A stretch of 64,000 nt of DNA from Thermococcus peptonophilus. Its GTDB lineage: Archaea; Methanobacteriota_B; Thermococci; Thermococcales; Thermococcaceae. The notes below the pieces were generated by a model that was not told the DNA's origin, ran no database searches, and saw nothing but the letters and a program-made list of their open reading frames with translations. How positions within the stretch are numbered: the first letter of the stretch is position 1; the number at the start of each line of letters is the position of its first letter. The DNA is taken from contig NZ_CP014750.1 in the NCBI RefSeq assembly GCF_001592435.1, positions 496,001-560,000 on the forward strand. Reading direction: 5' to 3'. Shown in pieces: positions 9,003 to 18,076 of the stretch. The position numbers and the translations under genes are program-made.

Positions 9003-9790
9003 AGAACAAACTCGAGAAGGATATTGAAGACGTTTTCGGAATGTTCAAAGAGGACCTCCACCTCCAGAGACTTAGACAGGAATGGGACAGACATTTTGAT
9101 GTTGATGACTACAGAATTTTACCCCTCGGCGACTCCGCCCTTCTCATTTCCTTCGGCGAGGTCATAGACGACGAAGTGAACGCGAGAGTCCACGCTGTTG
9201 CGAGGGCAATCGAGGGGGAAGATTTTGAGTGGCTGGTGGAGGTCGTTCCGGCTTATTCTTCTCTGGCGGTAATCTTCGACCCGCTGAAGGCCACTTTCGA
9301 GGAAGTTAAGAGGGCCGTTGAGCCGTTGCTTGATGTGAGTGCAGAGACTTTCAAGGGGCGGAAAATCGAGATACCCATCCTCTACGGCGGTGAATACGGC
9401 CCTGATATTGAGTTCATAGCGGAATACAACGGGCTTAGTGTTGACGATGTCATCGAGATACACTCCGGAAAGACCTACCGCGTCCACTTCCTCGGCTTCC
9501 TTCCAGGGTTTGCCTACCTGAGCCCAGTTGATGAGAGAATAGCAACCCCAAGGCTGGAGAGACCGCGTCTAAAAGTTCCTGCAGGCTCGGTTGGGATAGC
9601 CGGGAGGCAGACCGGCATCTACCCAATCGAAAGCCCTGGTGGCTGGCGGCTAATAGGGAGAACTCCGCTGAAGCTCTTTGATCCGAAGAGAGACCCTCCA
9701 ACGCTCCTTCAGCCAGGCGATGAGGTTAGGTTCGTGCCCATAGACGAGGAAGAGTTTTGGGAGATCCACAAAGCCGAGTGGGAGGGTTAG
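8999..9790 (+). CDS. pxpB: 5-oxoprolinase subunit B (KipI family)
   Basis: Second oxoprolinase subunit, 263 residues. The family features [31 protein letters not shown] and [12 protein letters not shown] are present. It begins with GTG at 8999 inside the pxpA stop (GTGA overlap), so it is translationally coupled. The first 35 residues before [17 protein letters not shown] are an extension not needed by the family; a shorter start is possible, but no better ribosome binding site is visible. Confidence 0.92.
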   Translation: MKNKLEKDIEDVFGMFKEDLHLQRLRQEWDRHFDVDDYRILPLGDSALLISFGEVIDDEVNARVHAVARAIEGEDFEWLVEVVPAYSSLAVIFDPLKATFEEVKRAVEPLLDVSAETFKGRKIEIPILYGGEYGPDIEFIAEYNGLSVDDVIEIHSGKTYRVHFLGFLPGFAYLSPVDERIATPRLERPRLKVPAGSVGIAGRQTGIYPIESPGGWRLIGRTPLKLFDPKRDPPTLLQPGDEVRFVPIDEEEFWEIHKAEWEG

Positions 9791-9793
9791 GCA

Positions 9794-10789
9794 GTGATAG
9801 AACTCCTCAGCGTCCCATCGCTCTTAACCGTTCAGGATGCTGGAAGAACTGGCTACCGAAAGCTCGGCGTTCCGGTCTCGGGCTTCATGGACGACTTCTC
9901 CGCGAGAATAGCTAACTACCTCGTCGGGAATCCCGGCGATTTTCCGCTCCTCGAGTTCCTGCTGACCGGCCCTAAGTTACGGTTCAATGCCTCAGCAGTC
10001 TTTGCCGTGGTCGGAGATGTGGAAGTCAAACTCGACGGAACACCCATAGAACCATGGATGAGCCACTGGGCGAAGAGGGGAGACATTCTTGAAGTCGGTA
10101 CTTTGAGAAGTGGCCTCTACGGCTACATTGCCTTCGCTGGAGGCATAAAGTGCGAGAGACTTTTGGGGAGCTGTTCGGCCTATCCAAGGGCAGGCCTTGG
10201 AAGGCCGCTTAAAACGAGCGATAGGCTTAGTGTTGGCCACGTGATTCTGACCGGCAAGGAAGGACGCTTTTTGCCGCGGAAGCTGAGACCGGACTACTCA
10301 AGCAATAAGGTGGAAGTTCGCGTCGTCCTCGGCCCCGATTTAGACCACTTCACCCAGGATGGCATTGAGACCTTTCTGAGCTCGACCTACACTGTAACGC
10401 CCGAAAGCGACAGAATGGGCTACCGGCTGGAGGGGCCGGTTATCGAGCACTCTGAAAAAGGTCCTGACATCGTTACTGGTCCGCTCATTCCCGGAAGCGT
10501 CCAGGTTCCGGGAAGCGGAAGGCCGATAGTCATGATGAAAGACGCCCAAACTACCGGCGGCTACGCAAAGATAGCGACCGTGATAACGGCCGACCTTCCA
10601 GTCCTGGCCCAGAGCAGGCCGGGGACAGAAGTCAGCTTCAGGAGAGTAACTCCGCAGGAGGCACGGGAGATACTAAAAAGGCGTGAGAAAACCCTTGAAG
10701 CAATACGGGAGTTCCTGGATGGGAAACTAAGGGCTTACTCGGTGAGGGCGCTCGGAAAGGACTTCATTCTGTTCGCCGGGAAGATCTGA
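9794..10789 (+). CDS. pxpC: 5-oxoprolinase subunit C (KipA/biotin-dependent carboxylase-like)
   Basis: Third oxoprolinase subunit, 331 residues, with the usual start MIELLSVPSLLTVQDAGRTGYR, GVPVSGFMDDFSARIANYLVGN and a late MMKDAQTTGGYAKIATV. It starts at GTG 9794, three bases after the pxpB stop. Together the three subunits give pyroglutamate disposal, useful in a hot cell where glutamine and glutamate cyclise spontaneously. That rationale is an inference. Confidence 0.92.
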   Translation: MIELLSVPSLLTVQDAGRTGYRKLGVPVSGFMDDFSARIANYLVGNPGDFPLLEFLLTGPKLRFNASAVFAVVGDVEVKLDGTPIEPWMSHWAKRGDILEVGTLRSGLYGYIAFAGGIKCERLLGSCSAYPRAGLGRPLKTSDRLSVGHVILTGKEGRFLPRKLRPDYSSNKVEVRVVLGPDLDHFTQDGIETFLSSTYTVTPESDRMGYRLEGPVIEHSEKGPDIVTGPLIPGSVQVPGSGRPIVMMKDAQTTGGYAKIATVITADLPVLAQSRPGTEVSFRRVTPQEAREILKRREKTLEAIREFLDGKLRAYSVRALGKDFILFAGKI

Positions 10790-10815
10790 GAAGGAGTTGC
10801 TAGGGGGGTGTTAAA

Positions 10816-11667
10816 TTGAACCTCGAAATAAGAGTCGCAACCCTGGATCATGTTAAGGGAATAGTTGAGGTTCACACTGCTGGGGAAGAGCTCTCAGGAT
10901 TTTCCGTTCGTGAAAGATATCTACGCGGCGGCCCGTGGATGAGCATAGAGACGTGCGCCGTCCACATCAACGCCCTCCTCCTTGAGGGTCAGTACCCCAT
11001 AGTAGCCGAGCTGGACGGGAGGATCGTTGGTGAGGCGGAGGTCTTTCTCTCGGAAGAGCCGATAAACGGGGAGCCAAAGAGAATAGCCCACCTGGACGTC
11101 ATAGAGGTTCACCCCGACTTTAGAGGAAAAGGAATCGGCAGGGCGATTATCAAGTACATTGAAGGCAGCTTCGCAGGAAAAGTGGAGCTCCTAACAACCC
11201 AGCCGGACGAGGAAGCACTTGGCTTTTACAGGAAGCTTGGTTTCAACGAAGTCCTCCACGAGAACTGGCTTGTGGAAGTCCTTACTAACGAATTCAGCGG
11301 TAGCAATGTCCGACCCCTCAGCTTCTTCCCATGGGAGGCCGTGAAAGACCTTGAACTGGTGGCAGGCAGGTTTCAAAGCTCCTACGACATGTGGTTCTCA
11401 AGCTTTAAAGACATCTTCGCCGGCGTCCATGAGCTTGCGGAAGCTGGGAAGGTAGGCAACTCCTACTACGTCCTGAAGCCTTTGCCAGGTAGGCCCGGAA
11501 AGGCGAGCCTCTTCCTCTGGGGCGAGGAGAAGGACGTTCCTGGAGCTATAGGGCGGGCTGGAGAGATAGGGTTTGAGAGCGTTTTAACCGTGCTGGACGA
11601 GGCAACAGCTGAAAAAATCTATGGGGAGAAAAAGGGAAAGGTGCCGATAATAGGGAAGCGCCTTTAG
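10816..11667 (+). CDS. GNAT-family N-acetyltransferase
   Basis: A 283-residue acetyltransferase. The acetyl-CoA motif is LDVIEVHPDFRGKGIGRAIIKYIEG (about residues 94-118), followed by DEEALGFYRKLGFNE. Residues about 150-283 form a second domain of unknown role that contains no second clear GNAT motif. The start is TTG 10816, chosen because a GGGGGG ribosome binding site ends seven bases upstream and no in-frame ATG is near. It lies 26 bases after pxpC and could be co-transcribed. The substrate is unknown. Confidence 0.85.
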   Translation: MNLEIRVATLDHVKGIVEVHTAGEELSGFSVRERYLRGGPWMSIETCAVHINALLLEGQYPIVAELDGRIVGEAEVFLSEEPINGEPKRIAHLDVIEVHPDFRGKGIGRAIIKYIEGSFAGKVELLTTQPDEEALGFYRKLGFNEVLHENWLVEVLTNEFSGSNVRPLSFFPWEAVKDLELVAGRFQSSYDMWFSSFKDIFAGVHELAEAGKVGNSYYVLKPLPGRPGKASLFLWGEEKDVPGAIGRAGEIGFESVLTVLDEATAEKIYGEKKGKVPIIGKRL

Positions 11668-11730
11668 TTTTTTCAGTTCCTCAACCAGCCGGGGTAAAAA
11701 CTCTCAGAATCAGAGAAATTAAAAGGAAGC

Positions 11731-12129
11731 TCAGTCCCTCTGGCAGAGCTCCAGGAGGACACCGGTGACGGACTTCGGGTGGACGAAGGCTATCTTCGCC
11801 CCGCCAGCTCCGATCCTCGGCTTCTCGTCTATAAGGCGGTAGCCAGCTTCCTTCAGCTTTTCGAGGTGCTCCTCGATGTCCTCAACACCGAGCGCTATGT
11901 GGTGTATCCCCTCACCGCGCTTTGCTATGAACTTCGCTATCGGAGAGTCCTCCGAAGTGGCTTCAAGAAGCTCAATCCTGCTCTCTCCAACGTGGATTAT
12001 GGCCGTCCTGACCTTCTGGTCGGGGACTTCCTCGATCTCATCAACCTTAAGCCCAAGGCCCTCCCAGACTTTTATGGCCTCATCGAGGTTCTTAACGGCA
12101 ATACCAACATGGTCAATCTTCTTTATCAT
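11731..12129 (-). CDS. mce: Methylmalonyl-CoA epimerase
   Basis: A 132-residue vicinal-oxygen-chelate enzyme that interconverts (R)- and (S)-methylmalonyl-CoA. Metal-binding positions are His7 (IDHVGIAV), His77 (GIHHIALGV) and Glu127 (VLLELCQ), and the catalytic-glutamate region is also conserved. Its ATG overlaps the meaB stop as ATGA. It is the last gene of the operon that runs from the B12-binding subunit through meaB. Confidence 0.93.
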   Translation of the reverse strand: MIKKIDHVGIAVKNLDEAIKVWEGLGLKVDEIEEVPDQKVRTAIIHVGESRIELLEATSEDSPIAKFIAKRGEGIHHIALGVEDIEEHLEKLKEAGYRLIDEKPRIGAGGAKIAFVHPKSVTGVLLELCQRD

Positions 12130-13088
12130 ACCTTCACCCCCAGTGCCTTTTCAATAACCTGATCCGCGGCAGAGTACGGGTCAATCTCCCTCTTAACGAC
12201 CCTCTCAATCAGGGTAGAGATCTCATCCTCGGAAAGCTTTTTACCAACGGTTCTCGCTATCCTGTCGGATACGATTGTCTTTATCTCCTCCTCCGCCCTA
12301 AAGCGCCTCTTTTTCTCAAGTTCGCCGCTCTTCTCAAGAAAAGCCTTGTGTTCGTTTATTGCCTTCCAGAGATCCCGGATGCCCTTCATAGTGGTGGCGA
12401 CGGTCTCGACTATCGGCGGCCGCCAGCCGCGCTTTTCCCAGCGCTCCTTTTCGAGGTCGAGCATCAGGTTCAGCTCGAAGTAGGTAGCGTCTGCCCCCTC
12501 TTTGTCGGCCTTGTTGATGACGAAGATGTCTGCTATCTCCATGAGACCGGCCTTTATCGCCTGGATGTCGTCCCCGAGGCCGGGAACAGTGATGAGAACA
12601 ACGGTATCGGCTGTTTTCACTATGTCAATCTCGATCTGGCCGACCCCGACAGTCTCGACGAAGATCACGTCACAGCCGTAAGCGTCGAGGACTTTTATCG
12701 CGTCGCTGGTTGCCTTGGCCAGTCCACCTAAAGAGCCTCTTGTCGCCATGCTCCTGATAAAGACGCCCGGGTCGGTGGAGTGCCTCTGCATCCGTATCCT
12801 GTCCCCGAGGAGGGCGCCGCCCGTGAAGGGAGATGTTGGGTCTATTGCTATGACGCCCACGACTTTGCCCTCTTCCCTGGCCACCCTGATCAGCTTGTCG
12901 AGGAGAGTCGATTTCCCCGCTCCCGGAGGCCCGGTTATTCCGACAATGTAGGCCCTCCCAGTGTAAGGGTAAATCTTCGAGACGACCTCCCGGGCCTTTT
13001 CCTCGTCGTTTTCGACGAGAGTTATTAGTCTAGCTACTGCCCTCTTGTCGCCCTTGAGCATCCTCTCGATAAGCCCGTCTATCATCTT
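12126..13088 (-). CDS. meaB: MeaB/ArgK-type GTPase, methylmalonyl-CoA mutase chaperone
   Basis: A G3E-class GTPase of 320 residues that protects and reloads B12-dependent methylmalonyl-CoA mutase. Walker A is GPPGAGKST, Walker B lies in [11 protein letters not shown], and the base-specificity motif is NKAD. ATG 13088 is used; GTG 13094 is an alternative. A TATA-like stretch at about 13113-13122 puts initiation near 13090, so the message is nearly leaderless. An inverted repeat (13096-13112) sits between that box and the start. Confidence 0.92.
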   Translation of the reverse strand, partial: KMIDGLIERMLKGDKRAVARLITLVENDEEKAREVVSKIYPYTGRAYIVGITGPPGAGKSTLLDKLIRVAREEGKVVGVIAIDPTSPFTGGALLGDRIRMQRHSTDPGVFIRSMATRGSLGGLAKATSDAIKVLDAYGCDVIFVETVGVGQIEIDIVKTADTVVLITVPGLGDDIQAIKAGLMEIADIFVINKADKEGADATYFELNLMLDLEKERWEKRGWRPPIVETVATTMKGIRDLWKAINEHKAFLEKSGELEKKRRFRAEEEIKTIVSDRIARTVGKKLSEDEISTLIERVVKREIDPYSAADQVIEKALGVKV

Positions 13089-13095
13089 CACCACA

Positions 13096-13112
13096 CTGGA
13101 TTAATCATCCAG
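13096..13112. promoter_or_regulatory. Inverted repeat 6-5-6 in the meaB promoter
   Basis: CTGGATTAATCATCCAG is an inverted repeat (CTGGAT/ATCCAG) directly downstream of the TATA-like element of meaB and over the expected start of transcription. A repressor bound here would block initiation of meaB-mce, separately from the B12-subunit gene upstream. Confidence 0.45.
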
Positions 13113-13125
13113 AAAAGATAAAAAG

Positions 13126-13560
13126 TTATGCGTTCTCCCTGAACTTCTTGAGCTTCGGCACGTTCTCGTCTATGAACTTGATTATCTCGCTTATCGGGCT
13201 TCCCGGGCCGAAGACCTTGGCGACGCCCATCTTCTCGAGTTGCTCGGCGTCGTCGGGCGGGATTATGCCACCAGCTAGAACGAGAATGTCCTCGTTGGGC
13301 TTTATTCCCCTCTCCTCAAGGAGCTTGAGTATCTTCGGTATCAGGACCATGTGGGCCCCAGAAAGGATGCTTATGCCAAGAACATCAACGTCTTCCTGGA
13401 TAACGCTCTCAACTATCTGCTCCGGAGTCTGCCTGATGCCGGTGTAGATGACCTCAAAACCCGCATCCCTGAGGGCTCTGGCTATGACCTTTGCGCCCCT
13501 GTCGTGGCCGTCCAGACCCGGCTTGGCGATGAGAACCCTAACCTTTGAGCGTTCGACCAT
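13126..13560 (-). CDS. Methylmalonyl-CoA mutase, B12-binding subunit
   Basis: The small cobalamin-binding chain (144 residues) of methylmalonyl-CoA mutase. It carries the DxHxxG signature Asp17-x-His19-x-x-Gly22, where His19 is the lower cobalt ligand, then [12 protein letters not shown] and [13 protein letters not shown] 13560 follows a GGTGGTG sequence; GTG 13569 is possible. The catalytic large subunit is not in the window and must be encoded elsewhere, as in other Thermococcales. Confidence 0.92.
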   Translation of the reverse strand: MVERSKVRVLIAKPGLDGHDRGAKVIARALRDAGFEVIYTGIRQTPEQIVESVIQEDVDVLGISILSGAHMVLIPKILKLLEERGIKPNEDILVLAGGIIPPDDAEQLEKMGVAKVFGPGSPISEIIKFIDENVPKLKKFRENA

Positions 13561-13676
13561 GAGCACCACCGTCCTAACTTAGGCGCAGGCCTATTTAAAC
13601 CTTTGTCAAACTTCAAGGTCCTCCTTTACTTTGGATATTTTGTCCAGAAGCGTTTTAAAGCCCGAGTGCATTTACC

Positions 13677-14339
13677 ATGAACATGCTCGGATTCCCGCAC
13701 GATACCCACACGCACACCGTATATTCGGACGGGATTGGCTCGATAGCTGACAACATAGCCTCAGCAGAGGAAAAAGGCCTCAAGCTCCTTGGAATAACCG
13801 ACCACAGCCACTACGTAGTTGGCAAAACGTTCAACCGCTACGTCAGGGAGATAAGGCGGTGGGGAAATGAATCCGAGATAACGGTTCTCGCTGGTATAGA
13901 GGGGAACATAACTCCCAATGGGATCGACGTTCCTGATTTCGTTGCCAAAAAACTCGACTACGTCATAGTGAGTGTCCACGAGTGGGTCGATACTCCTGAG
14001 GAGTACCTTGAGCTTGTTAAGCTCGCCCTAATTGATGAGAACGTCGATGTAATAGGCCACTTCGGGGCGAACTTTCCCTACGTCGGATTTCCTTCGGTGG
14101 AAGAGCTCAACGAAGTCCTTGAGCTCGCCGAGGCAAACGGTAAGGCCTTTGAGATAAGCTCTCGCTACCGCGTTCCCGAGCTGGATTTTATCCGGGAGTG
14201 CATAAAGAGGGGGATAAAGCTTACCTTCGCGAGCGATGCCCACTTTCCCGAGGGAGTTGGAAACGTGGGCTGGAGCGAAAAGGTCTTTAAAAAAGCTGGA
14301 GGAAAGAGAGAAGACCTCCTCTTCGAGGAGTTCCTCTGA
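13677..14339 (+). CDS. PHP-domain phosphoesterase
   Basis: A 220-residue metal-dependent phosphoesterase of the PHP family. Metal ligands are visible in HDTHTHTVYSDG near the N-terminus, ITDHSHY, the VSVHEW region and a late FASDAHFPEGVG. It is probably a histidinol-phosphatase-like or nucleotide/sugar phosphatase, but the substrate is not set by sequence. The TATA-like GTTTTAAAG at 13652-13660 is 17-25 bases before ATG 13677, so the message is probably leaderless. Confidence 0.85.
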   Translation: MNMLGFPHDTHTHTVYSDGIGSIADNIASAEEKGLKLLGITDHSHYVVGKTFNRYVREIRRWGNESEITVLAGIEGNITPNGIDVPDFVAKKLDYVIVSVHEWVDTPEEYLELVKLALIDENVDVIGHFGANFPYVGFPSVEELNEVLELAEANGKAFEISSRYRVPELDFIRECIKRGIKLTFASDAHFPEGVGNVGWSEKVFKKAGGKREDLLFEEFL

Positions 14340-14340
14340 G

Positions 14341-14402
14341 GGCGATGATGAGTTCAGGTCTCCCCGGCTGAACCGTGATGACCTGGACCCGTGCCTGAGC
14401 TA
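14341..14402 (+). ncRNA. C/D box guide RNA (canonical boxes)
   Basis: Boxes are C ATGATGA 14345-14351, D' CTGA 14368-14371, C' GTGATGA 14375-14381, D CTGA 14395-14398. Guide segments are 14352-14367 and 14382-14394. It lies between convergent genes, directly after the PHP gene stop, and touches the DUF72 stop, so it is probably processed from a read-through transcript. Targets not identified. Confidence 0.87.
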
Positions 14403-15113
14403 GAGGAGTGCCTTGAACCGCTTCGCATCCCTGCACATGTCCGAGTTGTTGAAGAATACGAAGCTTTCACCCCTATTCCAGCCTATCACTCTCTCCTTAA
14501 CCTTCTGAAGCTCTTCCTCGCTGTAGGAGTGGCTGTAGATTATTCTCCCGTTTTCGTACCTTCCGTGAAGCCGGTAATAGCTAGTCTCTCCTCTGTGGAG
14601 TGGAATTCTAACGAGTGGATCAGTGACATCTATGACGTCGAACTCTCTCACAAACTTTTTGATGCCCTTCTCGCTCCAGCCCCTCAGCTCGACGGCTATC
14701 TCAAAGTTTCCCCTGTCTATCATCTCAAAAAACTTCTCCGCGTTGGCAAAGCTCTCCTCGCTCTCCCTGAAGCTCTTCGGTAGCTGGATGAGGATAAACC
14801 TCGCGCCGAGGGTTTCGGCCTCCTTCAGCGTTACCCTCCAGAAGTGCAGGACATCGCTCGTTGGTCTGAGCAGACCCACGTCTTTTCCGGGTTTTACGTT
14901 GCTCCTCCTCCAGGTCGGGCTGTTGGCTGGGTGGGTTACTCCCTGGAAGGCCTTTATCGAGAATGTGAAGCCCTCGGGAGCTTCTTTCCTCCAGCGCTCC
15001 AGCGTCTTCTCCTGGAGAATCCGGTAGAAAGTCTGCTGCACCTCGACTGCGTCAAAGTCTCTAAAGTACTTACTCCGAGCCTCACAGAAGCCGCAGGTTC
15101 CAACCTTTATCAT
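14400..15113 (-). CDS. DUF72 (YecE-like) protein
   Basis: A 237-residue TIM-barrel-like protein of the DUF72 family, function unknown. Family features visible are the N-terminal KVGTCGFCE, YFRDFDAVEVQQTFYR, FTFSIKAFQGVTHP, ILIQLPKSF, IAVELRG and the late YYRLHGR with a terminal FNNSDMCRDAKRFKALL. Start ATG 15113 has GGTGGTG upstream and a TATTTTAGA element about 30 bases before it. Confidence 0.87.
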   Translation of the reverse strand: MIKVGTCGFCEARSKYFRDFDAVEVQQTFYRILQEKTLERWRKEAPEGFTFSIKAFQGVTHPANSPTWRRSNVKPGKDVGLLRPTSDVLHFWRVTLKEAETLGARFILIQLPKSFRESEESFANAEKFFEMIDRGNFEIAVELRGWSEKGIKKFVREFDVIDVTDPLVRIPLHRGETSYYRLHGRYENGRIIYSHSYSEEELQKVKERVIGWNRGESFVFFNNSDMCRDAKRFKALL

Positions 15114-15155
15114 GCCACCACCGAAAGCTTTTAGCGGAAAGGTCTAAAATACTAT

Positions 15156-15220
15156 CGGGCCGATGAGGAGGGTGGGCACTCCCCGACCGGTGAGGCCTGG
15201 GGGGAGGATCCCGAGGCCCG
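15156..15220 (+). ncRNA. Possible C/D-type RNA with CCGA boxes
   Basis: CGGGCC at 15156-15161 pairs with GGCCCG at 15215-15220. Between them lie GATGAGGA (C-like), CCGA at 15182-15185, GGTGAGG (C'-like) and CCGA at 15211-15214. The order and spacing fit a C/D guide RNA, but every box departs from consensus. It overlaps the closing stem of the next candidate, so both stems cannot form in one molecule. Confidence 0.35.
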
Positions 15221-15272
15221 ATGAAGAACTACTCCCGCCTGAAGGGTGATGAGCCACCTACCGGCGGAGGGC
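15216..15272 (+). ncRNA. C/D-type guide RNA with CGGA at the D position
   Basis: GCCC/GGGC closes a unit with C box ATGAAGA 15221-15227, D' CTGA 15239-15242, C' GTGATGA 15246-15252 and CGGA 15265-15268. The guide before D' contains TACTCCCGC, complementary to GCGGGAGUA of the conserved large-subunit rRNA stretch GGCGGGAGUAACUAUGAC (from memory). That nine-base match supports a genuine guide despite the odd D box. Confidence 0.6.
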
Positions 15273-15300
15273 TTTTAACCACAGCATCCAACTTTTCTTC

Positions 15301-16845
15301 ATGCCTAAGAGAATCCTCCTCGTGACTGGGAAGCTGGCAGAGCCGCTCGTGAGGAAGTACGGGAGAGGATGTGATGTTTTCGTAGCCCCTGTGAGCGTCG
15401 CCGCATTCCTAACCCCCGAGCTGATCGTTAGATACCTGAAAAAAGCCGGGATAAAAAGCGAAGACTACGATTTTATCCTCATCCCTGGCCTTGTAAGGGG
15501 TTCTGCTCAAATCATCGAGGACGAACTTGGAATTCCGACCTTCAAAGGGCCGAGGAACGCGATGGACCTGCCACAGGTTCTGAAGGCTCTTGAAGAGGGC
15601 TTCAAGCTCAGCAAGGAAGTTCCTGCAGATGACCTCTTTTCCTTCGATGCGCTTAAGAGAGTTGAGGACATCAGAAACAGGACGAAGAACAAGAACTATA
15701 TTGAAGAGGCCCTGAAAAAGCCCTGGAACGTCCTCATCGGCAACCTTCCAGCAGGAAGGGACTTTCCCGCGAGGATTCTCGCTGAGGTAGTCGATGCCCC
15801 CAAGCTCGGCGTTGGGAAAACCGTCGAGAGGGCCCTCTACTACCTCCGTGAAGGTGCGGACATAATTGACATCGGCATGGTTGCAGGGGAGAGGAACCTC
15901 GAGTTCGTAGAGACGATACCTGAAATCCGAGAAAAGCTAAAAGAGGCTGGTTTTGAAGCTCCCATCAGCTTTGACTCTCTAAACACTCCAGAAATCGAAG
16001 GGGCGCTTGACTACGCCGACCTCTTTTTGAGCGTCGATGAGAGCAACCTGGAAGTCTTAGTAACGGAAAAACCCGTCGTTTTAATTCCCACCAACCAGAG
16101 GGAAGGATACTTTCCCGTCAAACCCCCCGAAAGGGTCGAGTTTCTTGAAAAACTCAAGGAGAAAGCCCTAGACCTCGGTTACAAAACTATCATCCCCGAC
16201 CTGATTCTCGAACATGTTCCCCACCTAGCGCGCTCGGTTACGGCCTTCCAGCTCTACCGCGAGAGGAACCCGGACGATGTCCTTCTGGCTGGTGTTGGAA
16301 ACGTTGTCGAGCTTTACGACGCCGACAGCGTTGGCATGAACGCCCTTCTCGCGGGTATTGCAAAGGAGCTTTCCATAAACCTCCTCCTGACAACGGAGGT
16401 AAGCGCGAAGGCGAAGGGTTCGGTTAGGGAGCTGAGAAGGGCTGTCGATATGAACCTCTTTGATATGCCCAAAGACCTTGGCTTCGACCTGCTAATCCTC
16501 AAGGAGAAGAGGGAAGCAGAGTGGCGCTTCGAGCCTGCCAATGAGGTTGTGGAGGCACAGAATAGGCCTGTCGAGCTTGAGCCAGTTTACTTCCGTATTT
16601 GGGTGGAGAGAGGCAAGATATGGGTGAACGCCCATAAGGGAACCGAAGCGGTCCTCACAATAGTCGGCGATGAGCCGAACGCAATAATCGACACGGTTCT
16701 TGAGCACTTCGAGATAAGTCCAAGACACGCCTTCTATCTCGGCAGGGAGCTTGAGAGGGCCTACACGGCTTTAAAGCTGAGAAGGAGCTACGTCCAGGAG
16801 GTTGAGCTGTTTCAAGAGTTTTACATGGACACCCGCAAACTTTAA
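15301..16845 (+). CDS. Dihydropteroate-synthase-like archaeal protein
   Basis: A 514-residue protein related to dihydropteroate synthase. Residues about 1-120 are a separate N-terminal domain (MPKRILLVTGKLAEPLVRKY). The central TIM-barrel (about 140-330) carries DHPS-like elements such as GADIIDIGMVAGE and PISFDSLNTPEIEGAL, and the C-terminal 130 residues form an extra domain. It is probably a step in the folate/methanopterin-type C1 carrier pathway, which also uses the mptE product encoded at 44.5 kb. CTTTTAAC at 15272-15279 suggests a leaderless start at ATG 15301. Confidence 0.8.
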   Translation: MPKRILLVTGKLAEPLVRKYGRGCDVFVAPVSVAAFLTPELIVRYLKKAGIKSEDYDFILIPGLVRGSAQIIEDELGIPTFKGPRNAMDLPQVLKALEEGFKLSKEVPADDLFSFDALKRVEDIRNRTKNKNYIEEALKKPWNVLIGNLPAGRDFPARILAEVVDAPKLGVGKTVERALYYLREGADIIDIGMVAGERNLEFVETIPEIREKLKEAGFEAPISFDSLNTPEIEGALDYADLFLSVDESNLEVLVTEKPVVLIPTNQREGYFPVKPPERVEFLEKLKEKALDLGYKTIIPDLILEHVPHLARSVTAFQLYRERNPDDVLLAGVGNVVELYDADSVGMNALLAGIAKELSINLLLTTEVSAKAKGSVRELRRAVDMNLFDMPKDLGFDLLILKEKREAEWRFEPANEVVEAQNRPVELEPVYFRIWVERGKIWVNAHKGTEAVLTIVGDEPNAIIDTVLEHFEISPRHAFYLGRELERAYTALKLRRSYVQEVELFQEFYMDTRKL

Positions 16846-16869
16846 CTCCTTAAAACCCATCTTCCTCTG

Positions 16870-17757
16870 ATGCCTATGCTGGAAGGAGTATTCGTTCCCC
16901 ATGTAACGCCCTTTGACGAGGATGAAAACATCAACGGGCCTGTTCTTAGGGAGCTCGTCCACCACTTCATCAACGCCGGACTAAACGGCCTCGTCTCCCT
17001 CGGGAGCAACGGAGAGTTTCCTTACCTGAGCTTCGAGGAAAAGCTGAGGGTCGTTGAGATCGTCAGAGAGGAAGCCCCATCAAAGATCCCGGTAATCGCC
17101 GGTGCGACCGAGAACTCGACGAGAGAAACTTTGAGGCTCGGAAAGGCACTCTTAGAGCTCGACGCCAACGCCCTCCTCATCGGCCCGCCCTACTACTTTA
17201 AACCCTCTCCAGAGGAGCTCTTCGCCCACTACTCAAAGTTAGCCGAGAAACTCGACGGAAAAATTCTCATCTACAACGTTCCCAAGTTCATGGGCCTGAA
17301 CATCCCTATAGATATCATCGAGCGCCTTGCGGAGGAGCACTCAAATATCGGCGGCATCAAGGACTCCGGCGCGAACATGGGGAGGATAGGCGAGCTGGTA
17401 AGGATGCTCGGCGACAGGTTCATTATTCTGGCTGGGACTGCCGACGTCATGTATCCCTCCTGGGTTCTCGGTGCCCACGGAGCGGTTGTAGCCGTTGCAA
17501 ACGTCGCACCGGAGCTCTGCGCCGAACTCTGGAAGGCCTTCAAAGAAGGAGACCATCGGAAGGCGAGGGAACTCCAGCTGAAAGTGAACCTCCTGAACGA
17601 GGTCGTGGTCAAGAAATACAGCCAGATAAGCGCGATAAAGGCTGCGATGGAGATGAGAGGCCTGAAAGCTGGAAGGCCAAGGCTTCCCTCGCTCCCGCTC
17701 GATGAAAAAGCGCTGAGGGATATCGAGAGCGCATTGAAAGAGGTCGGCCTTCTCTAA
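16870..17757 (+). CDS. DapA/NAL-family class I aldolase
   Basis: A 295-residue aldolase of the dihydrodipicolinate synthase/N-acetylneuraminate lyase family. Tyr135 (YNVP) and Schiff-base Lys164 (GGIKDSG) are in place, and the substrate-carboxylate loop reads GSNGE at 45-49. Thermococcales make lysine by the alpha-aminoadipate route, so a true dapA role is unlikely; a keto-deoxy sugar acid or similar pyruvate aldolase is more plausible. It starts 25 bases after the upstream gene. ATG 16876 is an alternative start. Confidence 0.85.
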   Translation: MPMLEGVFVPHVTPFDEDENINGPVLRELVHHFINAGLNGLVSLGSNGEFPYLSFEEKLRVVEIVREEAPSKIPVIAGATENSTRETLRLGKALLELDANALLIGPPYYFKPSPEELFAHYSKLAEKLDGKILIYNVPKFMGLNIPIDIIERLAEEHSNIGGIKDSGANMGRIGELVRMLGDRFIILAGTADVMYPSWVLGAHGAVVAVANVAPELCAELWKAFKEGDHRKARELQLKVNLLNEVVVKKYSQISAIKAAMEMRGLKAGRPRLPSLPLDEKALRDIESALKEVGLL

Positions 17758-17766
17758 GGCCCTCGT

Positions 17767-18066
17767 TTACCCTTCTTCCTCGAGGTAGGGTATCCTCGGC
17801 TTTCTGAACTGCTCGTCCAGCTCGGCCCTCTTCGCCTTTATCTTCTCGTAGAGCTCCTTCACCCTCGGTTCGTCGTACTTCTCTTTCAAAACAGTAAGGA
17901 GGCCCTCGGCAAAGCCAAGGATGGAGACCTTGATGAAGTCCTCCCCGCGCTTGCTCTCAAGCCCCTCGTTCATAATTACAAAGGACTCAAGTCTTTCCAG
18001 AAGTCCCTCCTCACCGAGTTCCTTCAAAAGCGCCTTAAGCTCCTCAACCTCTGGAATCTCAACCAT
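17767..18066 (-). CDS. Small acidic helical protein, unknown
   Basis: A 99-residue, strongly helical and charged protein with no family I recognise. ATG 18066 is chosen because GGTGAGGGG sits directly upstream; an in-frame codon at 18075 is weaker. It follows tatD on the same strand with 10 bases between stop and start, so it is likely co-transcribed. No membrane segment and no cysteines. Confidence 0.7.
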   Translation of the reverse strand: MVEIPEVEELKALLKELGEEGLLERLESFVIMNEGLESKRGEDFIKVSILGFAEGLLTVLKEKYDEPRVKELYEKIKAKRAELDEQFRKPRIPYLEEEG

Positions 18067-18076
18067 TCCCCTCACC

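Noticed and set aside
16870-17757. True dapA of lysine synthesis
   Set aside because: No other diaminopimelate genes nearby, and Thermococcales use another lysine route; only the aldolase family is certain.
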